Of a DNA stretch of 5,467 nt, positions 1 through 5,456 are shown piece after piece. Position numbers and translations under genes: made by a program. This DNA is from Planctomycetota bacterium (GTDB lineage Bacteria > Planctomycetota > Phycisphaerae > UBA1845): the NCBI GenBank assembly GCA_022563615.1, contig JADFMZ010000233.1:1-5467 (forward strand). Direction: 5' to 3'. Under the pieces are notes generated by a model that saw only the letters and a list, made by a program, of their open reading frames with translations, was not told the origin of the DNA and did no database searches. Position 1 is the first letter of the stretch. Each line of letters starts with the position of its first letter.

Positions 1-1
1 G

Positions 2-1177
2 GGCCAGTCGGACTTGTATGCCGTCTCATTTCAAGCGGGATCGCCGGATGTCACGAAGCCTCGCATTACAAAGGCCATTCTTGCACTCTCGCTTCCAGGA
101 GCGGATGTGCTTGCACAGGGAAAGCGGCTTGTCGTTGAGAATGGGTGCCTCGGCTGCCACCGATACCGCGGGGGCGGCGGTGACCTCGGCTCCGATCTGA
201 CTTACGTCGGTGACAAGAGGAGACACGATTACGACTTCACGCATGTTGACGGCGAACATACTGTGCAGCAATGGCTCTATGAGCATTTCCTCACGCCGGC
301 TAGAGTTTCGCCCGGAACGGTTATGCCAAACATGGGCTTTTCGTCCGAAGAAGCTCGCACTCTCACGTTATACATGATGAGCTTGCATCGAAAGAGTGCG
401 CCCGCGACGCACACGCCGCGTCCGCCGATGATGACCGGAGACGCGGCGCTCGCCAGCGGCGAAACGCTGTACAAGATGTTTTGTGGGGCGTGTCATGGTG
501 CCACGGGTCTGGGCGATGGGCCTGCGGCGGCGACCATAGAAGGACAACCTCGTGACTTTTGGCATGAGCGATTCCGATACGTTTCCACCCTTAATGGCGT
601 GCCGACCCAAGAGGATTTGGTTCGGACGATCAGTACGGGGCGGCAGTTCGGCGAGATGCCATCAAACCCTCAGCTTACCGAGGATGAGGTGCTGGCCCTG
701 GCCGAGTATATCCGCGAGATAAACCGCAGAGGGACCATCGCAAGACTGACGGAAGCATTCTCGGATGACGACGATGTCACGCCTGAAGACATTGAGGAGA
801 TTGCGGAAACGCGTTTGACTCCCTCCGGGATCATAATGGTTCCCTGGCCCGGCTCCGACTTCCAACCAGATGCGAATGTCGGCATGGAGCTGTACATGGC
901 CAACTGTGCGTCGTGCCACGGCAAACAGGGGAAGGGCGACGGTCCACAAGAACTCGTAGATGAGCGTGGCAGGCGTATTAAGGCGCGGGATCTAATTACT
1001 GGCCACTTTCGCGGCGGCGATGAGCCGGAGGAGATCTTCAAACGGATTCGTTTCGGCATTCCGGGTACGCCGATGCCGGCACAAGAGACGCTCAGCGACA
1101 ACGAAGTGTGGCAACTCGTTCACCATGTCCGTACGCTCGCGCGCCTGCCGGATGCTCCGATAAGGAACCATGAATGA
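2..1177 (+). CDS. Multi-heme c-type cytochrome of the bc complex (5'-partial, three hemes visible)
   Basis: Periplasmic or membrane-facing electron carrier, probably the acceptor of electrons from the Rieske protein encoded downstream. The visible 391 residues hold three class I cytochrome c domains. Heme sites are CLGCH (146-160), CGACH (482-496) and CASCH (905-919). Each is followed by a plausible axial Met: VMPNM (Met codon 323), GEMPS (656) and GTPMP (1073). Domains 2 and 3 share the usual class I pattern of CHG, then GxGDGP, then a C-terminal helix. An acidic linker rich in Asp and Glu (about 740-815) separates domains 2 and 3. The frame is open to the window edge. The first in-frame start-like codon (TTG at 14) has no Shine-Dalgarno sequence, and no convincing signal peptide is seen, so the true start and signal lie upstream and more hemes are possible. 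The stop overlaps the start of the next gene. The cytochrome c identity is certain; its role in this complex is inferred from gene order. Confidence 0.93.
   Translation, partial: GQSDLYAVSFQAGSPDVTKPRITKAILALSLPGADVLAQGKRLVVENGCLGCHRYRGGGGDLGSDLTYVGDKRRHDYDFTHVDGEHTVQQWLYEHFLTPARVSPGTVMPNMGFSSEEARTLTLYMMSLHRKSAPATHTPRPPMMTGDAALASGETLYKMFCGACHGATGLGDGPAAATIEGQPRDFWHERFRYVSTLNGVPTQEDLVRTISTGRQFGEMPSNPQLTEDEVLALAEYIREINRRGTIARLTEAFSDDDDVTPEDIEEIAETRLTPSGIIMVPWPGSDFQPDANVGMELYMANCASCHGKQGKGDGPQELVDERGRRIKARDLITGHFRGGDEPEEIFKRIRFGIPGTPMPAQETLSDNEVWQLVHHVRTLARLPDAPIRNHE
1162..1167 (+). promoter_or_regulatory. Ribosome binding site candidate for the oxidoreductase gene
   Basis: AAGGAA lies just before the ATG at 1170, with only 3 nt after AAGGA, which is tight. 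It sits inside the end of the cytochrome c gene, so translation of the two genes is probably coupled. A second in-frame ATG at 1212 has GGTGA at 1202-1206 with 5-nt spacing and is a credible alternative start. Confidence 0.4.
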
Positions 1178-3152
1178 ACCTGAATGTCAAGCTAGTGGTG
1201 CGGTGACGTGTATGAACTATTCTCCCGTCAAAGTCGAAGTTCCCGACGACCAATACTGGCAACGGCAGATCAAATGCCAGTACGCCTGCCCGGTGCACAC
1301 CGACGCACGGGGCTATGTGCGCGCGATCGCTGAAGGCGACTTTGAGACCGCGTACCTCATCGCTCGCGGCCCAAACCCGCTCGCGAGTATTTGTGGACGC
1401 GTGTGCGGCGCTCCTTGCGAAGCCGCCTGTCGTCGTGGTGCCGTCGACCAGGCCGTATCCATCCGCGCGCTGAAACGTTTCGCGGCAGAGCGCTTCGGTC
1501 CCGAGTCGGACACCAAGGGCGCGATCAAGGTCATTGATCTCCTCAAGAGAATGATCCGCGCTTCGCCGGAGCGTGAATGTAGCGGTCTGGACGAGCTTCA
1601 CGCCTTACGGAGTACGCTTCAAGGGATAGGTCAAGAAAAGCCGACGGGGCCGCGGGTTGCGATCATCGGATCGGGACCGGCGGGCCTTGCGGCCGCCCAT
1701 GACTTGGCACTGCTCGGGTATCGCCCGGTCGTATTGGAGATGGAACCGGTTCCCGCTGGAATGCTGGCCGTCGGCATTCCCGAATACCGTCTCCCCCGCG
1801 ATCTCATCGAAGCGGAAGTCGAACTCATCCGCGCGCTCGGCGTCGAGTTCGTCTGCAACACGCAGGTTGGTCGGGATGTTTCGTTGGCCGACATCCGCAA
1901 GAGCCATGTTGCGACGATCATCGCCGTGGGTGCCAAGCGGTCGCGGGTGATTCCCATTGCAGGAGGCGACGGTCCCGGCGTCTTCGGCGGCGTGGAGTTC
2001 CTTCGCGATGTCGCTTTGTACGACCGAAGCCCTGCGTCCACGTTCTCGCAGCTTGGCCGGCGCATCGTGGTCATTGGTGGTGGCAACGTCGCGTACGACA
2101 TCTCCAGGACCGTGGTCCGCCAGGTCGGTCATGACGTATCCCGCAGCGTTCTCAGGCAAGCGAACGTCGGCCAGGTTCACTTATGCTGCCTTGAAAGCGT
2201 TGAAGAAATGCCCGCTGACGACCTCGAAATCCTTGAAGGCCATGAGGAGGGCGTCGAGCTCCATGCATCACTGGGCCCCGTCGAAATCCTGCGGACACCC
2301 CAAGGTGCAGTTCGGGGAGTTGTATTCAAACGATGTTTACGCGTCTTCGATGAGAACCACCGCTTCGCCCCTCAGTTTGACGAGAACGATCGTGTCACCC
2401 TTGATGCGGATACCGTGATCTGGGCAATTGGTCAGAAGTCGGATCTTTCGCTATTGAGCGACTGCAAAGATTTGGAACCGAACGACCGCGGTGTGCTGCC
2501 TTGCGATGCGAATACGCTTCAAACAGCCGCCCCGGATGTGTTTCTCGCGGGCGATATCGCATACGGCCCTCGCCTGCTGATCGACGCGGTCGCAAGCGGA
2601 AAGAAGTGCGCGCGAAGCGTTCACGCATACGTCACGGGCCAGTCGCTCAGCGAAAGGTACACCTTTGTCCATCTGAGTATTCCCGGATACTCTCGCGAAA
2701 AGGACTATGAGAAGGTTCCACGCACGCCGATTCCGACGATCTCGGCTCTGGAGCGCCGTACCGACCACGCAAAGGTCGTGGAGTGCGGGTACGACGAAGC
2801 ATCTGCGGTTGCGGAGGCATGTCGTTGTTTGGACTGCGGCGTCAACACCATATTCGACGCCGAAAAATGCATCCTTTGCGGAGGTTGTGCCGACGTCTGT
2901 CCCGAGCTTTGTTTGCAACTTGTGTCGTGCGACCGCTTGGCCGGCGACCCCGACATAGCTGACCTGCTGCACGACCGGTACGGAGACGCCGACCTCTCGT
3001 GTCAAGGTGCAATCATCAAGGACGAGCAAAAGTGCATCCGCTGTGCGCTGTGCGCAGAACGCTGCCCCGTGAGTGCGATCACCATGGAGCGATTCCGTTT
3101 TTCCGGCGTGTGGACGGCGGTCGAAAACAAAGACGTGGCCGCCGCGGGATAG
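1170..3152 (+). CDS. GltD-like FAD/NAD(P) oxidoreductase fused to a double [4Fe-4S] ferredoxin domain
   Basis: A 660-residue, probably cytoplasmic flavoprotein predicted to exchange electrons between NAD(P)(H) and the bc complex. Domains in order: (a) an N-terminal GltD/DPYD-type Fe-S region with Cys36, 40, 75, 79, 83 and 87, a pattern that binds two [4Fe-4S] clusters in this family; (b) an FAD-binding Rossmann motif GSGPAG at 167-172; (c) a pyridine-nucleotide Rossmann motif GGGNVA at 303-308; (d) the C-terminal FAD motif with AGD at 460-462; (e) a ferredoxin domain with CxxCxxCxxxCP at Cys567-577 and again at Cys622-632, preceded by CRCLDC (551-556). No signal peptide or membrane helix is seen. 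The GltB glutamate synthase partner is absent, and the flanks are respiratory, so it is unlikely to be a true glutamate synthase subunit. In NADPH-dependent GltD the second strand of the NAD(P) domain is followed by an Arg pair (YRR-like); here the sequence is CLES, which argues for NADH. The gene overlaps the upstream cytochrome by 8 bp. The start could instead be Met15 (ATG at 1212), since recognisable family similarity begins only just after it. Confidence 0.93.
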   Translation: MNEPECQASGAVTCMNYSPVKVEVPDDQYWQRQIKCQYACPVHTDARGYVRAIAEGDFETAYLIARGPNPLASICGRVCGAPCEAACRRGAVDQAVSIRALKRFAAERFGPESDTKGAIKVIDLLKRMIRASPERECSGLDELHALRSTLQGIGQEKPTGPRVAIIGSGPAGLAAAHDLALLGYRPVVLEMEPVPAGMLAVGIPEYRLPRDLIEAEVELIRALGVEFVCNTQVGRDVSLADIRKSHVATIIAVGAKRSRVIPIAGGDGPGVFGGVEFLRDVALYDRSPASTFSQLGRRIVVIGGGNVAYDISRTVVRQVGHDVSRSVLRQANVGQVHLCCLESVEEMPADDLEILEGHEEGVELHASLGPVEILRTPQGAVRGVVFKRCLRVFDENHRFAPQFDENDRVTLDADTVIWAIGQKSDLSLLSDCKDLEPNDRGVLPCDANTLQTAAPDVFLAGDIAYGPRLLIDAVASGKKCARSVHAYVTGQSLSERYTFVHLSIPGYSREKDYEKVPRTPIPTISALERRTDHAKVVECGYDEASAVAEACRCLDCGVNTIFDAEKCILCGGCADVCPELCLQLVSCDRLAGDPDIADLLHDRYGDADLSCQGAIIKDEQKCIRCALCAERCPVSAITMERFRFSGVWTAVENKDVAAAG

Positions 3153-3159
3153 AACACCG

Positions 3160-3645
3160 ATGCAAACATCGATCGAACAGAGTGAACGATTCAAGCCGCC
3201 CGTAACGCGGCGCGATTTCCTGGGATTGGCGGCGACATGGTCGACCATCGTTGCGTTCGTAATGGCCATGCTGGGTTCGTTGCGACTGCCGATGCCCTCA
3301 GTTTTTCCCGAGTCCAGCCCGAAGGTGAAGCTCGGGCGTCCGGAGCAATTCGCCAATGGTTCGACGACATATTTTCCCATGCGGCACCTTTGGCTATTTC
3401 GCAACGAGAAAGGATTTCACGCCATCTCCTCGGTCTGCACGCACTTGGGCTGCATCACAGAGCGGGCCGTAGACGGCGCGTTCAACTGTCCGTGCCACGG
3501 TTCGAGCTTCGACGCCAACGGGCGCGTGACGGGAGGTCCCGCGCCGAAGGGGCTCGTCTGGGTGGAGCTGAGCGTTTCGCCGGACGGCGGACTTATTGCG
3601 GACACTCTGAAGGAAGTCACGGCAGGTACGATCCTTGACGCCTAA
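3160..3645 (+). CDS. Rieske [2Fe-2S] iron-sulfur protein of a bc-type complex
   Basis: Takes one electron from quinol at the Qo site of cytochrome b and passes it to cytochrome c on the periplasmic side. The protein is 161 residues. A twin-arginine signal (TRRDFLGLA, residues 16-24) is followed by an uncleaved hydrophobic anchor (about 25-44), as is usual for bacterial Rieske subunits exported by Tat. Cluster motifs are CTHLGC (93-98) and CPCHGSSF (110-117). Cys93, His95, Cys110 and His113 bind the cluster; Cys98 and Cys112 form the stabilising disulfide. A GGPAPKGL segment (125-132) supplies the conserved Pro loop. The Ser that hydrogen-bonds the cluster is kept (Ser115), but the following Tyr is Phe117, which should lower the redox potential. 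The ATG at 3160 is chosen because it places the Tat motif near the N-terminus and lies 7 nt after the previous stop. An in-frame ATG at 3073 would run deep into the previous gene and bury the Tat motif. The SD is weak (GGGA at 3146-3149). Confidence 0.95.
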   Translation: MQTSIEQSERFKPPVTRRDFLGLAATWSTIVAFVMAMLGSLRLPMPSVFPESSPKVKLGRPEQFANGSTTYFPMRHLWLFRNEKGFHAISSVCTHLGCITERAVDGAFNCPCHGSSFDANGRVTGGPAPKGLVWVELSVSPDGGLIADTLKEVTAGTILDA

Positions 3646-3745
3646 CAGCCTGTTGAAGAACACAAAGATTGAGTGTGGCACCGGTCTTCAACCGGTGAAA
3701 ACACGGGTTACAAACCCGTGCCACAATTTTTGAACGGGCTGCTAA
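3644..3745 (+). repeat. Palindromic MITE/REP-like element with terminal inverted repeats and two internal hairpins
   Basis: About 100 bp of nested symmetry filling most of the gap between the Rieske and cytochrome b genes. Outer arms are CAGCCTGTTGAAGAA (3646-3660) and, on the opposite strand, a matching copy from 3727-3741 (12 of 15 positions identical by eye). Inside lies a 5-bp stem, TGTGG (3674-3678) with CCACA (3721-3725). It encloses two perfect hairpins: CACCGGT/ACCGGTG (3679-3685 with 3691-3697, 5-nt loop) and CACGGGTT/AACCCGTG (3702-3709 with 3713-3720, 3-nt loop). The hairpins are joined by AAAA, and each abuts the outer stem directly, so the folded form is a neat three-way junction. 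The left end touches the Rieske stop codon. There is no coding capacity, so any movement would need a transposase supplied elsewhere. I recall similar double-hairpin repeats in planctomycete genomes, but cannot confirm a match here. Confidence 0.75.
3674..3731 (+). terminator. Possible intrinsic terminator or attenuator formed by the repeat core
   Basis: The stem closing at 3721-3725 is followed after one base by five T residues (3727-3731). The GC-rich hairpin at 3702-3720 is also followed closely by this T-run. In RNA this could stop or thin transcription between the Rieske and cytochrome b genes. The T-run is short and the structure is probably a side effect of the repeat, so function is uncertain. 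Confidence 0.35.
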
Positions 3746-3759
3746 GGCGAAGCGACTCC

Positions 3760-3764
3760 GGAGA
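3760..3764 (+). promoter_or_regulatory. Ribosome binding site that favours a TTG start for cytochrome b
   Basis: GGAGA is placed 6 nt before the TTG at 3771. The first in-frame ATG, at 3786, has no SD-like sequence at proper distance. This supports initiation at TTG. Confidence 0.5.
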
Positions 3765-3770
3765 CCACAC

Positions 3771-5393
3771 TTGAGTCGAACTGACATGAAGAAATTGAAG
3801 GCACCCGAGCTACCGGAGTCCACAATCCCGCAGTCTGATTCGACTGGCGATCGTCTAGCGTTGCGCGAGTTTGTTCACAATCTTGCTACAGCCCCACGCG
3901 CCTTCCGCGACTCGCTGATCCGGCACGGACGACCGACGTCGGATCGTGCCAAATCGCAAACCGTCTTCACCAACTTCTTTCTCCACATCCTTCCGACACG
4001 GACCCACCTCCACGCGATCAAGGCGACAACGACATTCGGATTGGGCGTGGCCACCTTCGTCTTATTCGTCATCCTTTGCATCACCGGCGTCTTGCTAATG
4101 GTGTACTACAAGCCATCGGTGGACCAGGCCTATACATCGATGCTGGACATTATACACGTCGTTCCTACCGGACGCTTCATTCGGAACGTCCACCGCTGGT
4201 CGGCACACGCAATGGTTGCCTGCGTAATTCTGCACATGACCCGGGCGTTCTACACCTCGGCGTACAAACACCCACGGCAGTTCAACTGGGTCATCGGTAT
4301 GTCACTCTTTGTGATCACCTTGGGACTGAGCTTTACCGGGTATCTACTGCCGTGGGATCAGCTTGCCTATTGGGCGGTTACGATCGGCGCGAATATCGCC
4401 CAATCGCCGCAGGAACTTACGGACGCTCTCGGTATCACGCAGTATTTTCACCTTGGACGCATGCTGAAGGAGCTGCTGCTGGGGTCGCACTATGTCGGGC
4501 AGGAAGCGCTTATTCGGTTTTACGTTCTCCACATCATCGTCCTGCCGGTCATCACGACAGTTCTGATCGGCCTGCATTTCTGGCGGATTCGAAAGGACGG
4601 CGGACTCGCGCGGCCAATAGCGGCCGACGCCGAAATCCCCGGAATGACGCCGACAGGTCTTAGCGGCGACGAACATGCAGCATCCCTTAAGACTTACGGG
4701 CTCATGGGCCTAATGAGGGGCACAACGCCGCAGGTGAATCGAGAGATCCGCAACACGATTCCGACTTGGCCCGGCGTGTTGTACGTTATTGGCACAGCCA
4801 CGATGTTCACGGTGCTCGCTATGCTCCTACTTGGCGCATTCTTCGACGCGCCGCTGAAGGAGATGGCGGACGCGGCCGTGCCGGAAAACCCGGCGAAGGC
4901 TCCTTGGTACTTCCTGGGTCTACAGGAACTGGTTTCCTACTCGGCCTTTATGGGCGGCGTAGGTATTCCCGCGATCGTTGTCCTTGGCCTGGCACTCGTA
5001 CCTTACCTGGACCGCGAACCCGAGGATGTGGGTATTTGGTTCAGCGGACGGAAGGGCACACGCATCGCTTTGTGGAGCTTGCTCTTTAGCGCGGCGATCG
5101 TCATCGGGATGTTGTGTTTCACGGTCAACTTTGGGTGGCTCCGAAACTGGCATGCGACTGCTGACGTACCGCAGATTGTCATCACGTTGTTCAATCCGGG
5201 AACCGTTTTCGTATTCGTGTTTGCGGGTTGGTCGATTATGGTGGTTAAGACGACCAACTCGACGCGTATGGGTGCGATCGCGTTGTTCACGTGCTTTCTC
5301 GTTGGTTTTGCTATCCTTACTTATTTTGCAACCGTTCACCGTGGCCCGAACTGGGAGTTCTACTGGTCACAAGCAGACTGGCCGGCACATTAA
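3771..5393 (+). CDS. Cytochrome b subunit of a bc/b6f-type complex (b6 and subunit IV fused)
   Basis: Membrane core of the complex: oxidises quinol at Qo and carries electrons through hemes bL and bH. The protein is 540 residues, longer than typical bc1 cytochrome b (about 400). A soluble N-terminal stretch of about 80 residues precedes helix A (about 86-112). Helix B holds His141 and His155 (spacing 14), and helix D holds His254 and His269 (spacing 15). The 15 spacing is that of b6, whereas bc1 uses 14. Together these are the four heme ligands. Helix C ends in GYLLPW, as in the family. After a long loop come five more hydrophobic segments (about 333-358, 390-413, 429-454, 478-497, 500-521). 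The Qo motif position reads APWY (377-380) in APWYFLGLQEL. The protein ends in RGPNWEFYW followed by a short tail. The position of b6 Cys35, which binds heme ci, is Gly90 by hand alignment on the YYKP/YYRP end of helix A, so a covalent ci heme is not expected. TTG at 3771 is preferred over ATG at 3786 because of the GGAGA site. Confidence 0.95.
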   Translation: MSRTDMKKLKAPELPESTIPQSDSTGDRLALREFVHNLATAPRAFRDSLIRHGRPTSDRAKSQTVFTNFFLHILPTRTHLHAIKATTTFGLGVATFVLFVILCITGVLLMVYYKPSVDQAYTSMLDIIHVVPTGRFIRNVHRWSAHAMVACVILHMTRAFYTSAYKHPRQFNWVIGMSLFVITLGLSFTGYLLPWDQLAYWAVTIGANIAQSPQELTDALGITQYFHLGRMLKELLLGSHYVGQEALIRFYVLHIIVLPVITTVLIGLHFWRIRKDGGLARPIAADAEIPGMTPTGLSGDEHAASLKTYGLMGLMRGTTPQVNREIRNTIPTWPGVLYVIGTATMFTVLAMLLLGAFFDAPLKEMADAAVPENPAKAPWYFLGLQELVSYSAFMGGVGIPAIVVLGLALVPYLDREPEDVGIWFSGRKGTRIALWSLLFSAAIVIGMLCFTVNFGWLRNWHATADVPQIVITLFNPGTVFVFVFAGWSIMVVKTTNSTRMGAIALFTCFLVGFAILTYFATVHRGPNWEFYWSQADWPAH

Positions 5394-5425
5394 CAGTACA
5401 GCGCAAAGTCCCGAACTCGTATCGT

Positions 5426-5456
5426 GCGCAACTCCTTGCGTCGTAAAGAGTTGCGC
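5426..5456 (+). terminator. Stem-loop 33 nt downstream of cytochrome b, possible transcript end
   Basis: GCGCAACTC (5426-5434) pairs perfectly with GAGTTGCGC (5448-5456) around a 13-nt loop. A third copy of the arm sequence, GCGCAA at 5401-5406, could compete for TTGCGC. No T-run follows, so it is not a classic intrinsic terminator. It may stabilise the 3' end, be a fragment of another palindromic repeat, or lie upstream of a gene beyond the window. Confidence 0.4.

Noticed and set aside
1605..2180. Minus-strand open frame of 191 codons inside the oxidoreductase gene
   Set aside because: The opposite strand encodes the FAD and NAD(P) motifs; long antisense frames are expected in GC-rich coding DNA.
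1170..3152. True glutamate synthase small subunit (gltD)
   Set aside because: No large subunit is nearby, a ferredoxin domain is fused at the C-terminus, the NADPH Arg pair is absent, and all neighbours are respiratory.
3073..3159. Longer Rieske start at ATG 3073
   Set aside because: It would overlap 80 bp of the previous gene's ferredoxin-coding end and place the Tat motif more than 40 residues from the N-terminus; ATG 3160 fits gene spacing and export.
2451..3404. Minus-strand open frame of 317 codons opposite the oxidoreductase and Rieske genes
   Set aside because: It is the shadow of two clearly recognisable plus-strand genes, spans their boundary, and its product shows no recognisable domain.
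3674..3725. tRNA or small structured RNA suggested by the three-way fold
   Set aside because: There is no anticodon arm, T-loop sequence or CCA-ready acceptor stem; the symmetry and terminal inverted repeats fit a palindromic repeat better.
3644..3745. CRISPR repeat or short array
   Set aside because: The two hairpins have different sequences, and there are no regularly spaced direct repeats.
4074..4079. Cys102 in helix A of cytochrome b as a heme ci ligand
   Set aside because: It lies 13 residues further along the helix than b6 Cys35 when aligned on the YYKP/YYRP end, so it faces a different depth of the membrane.
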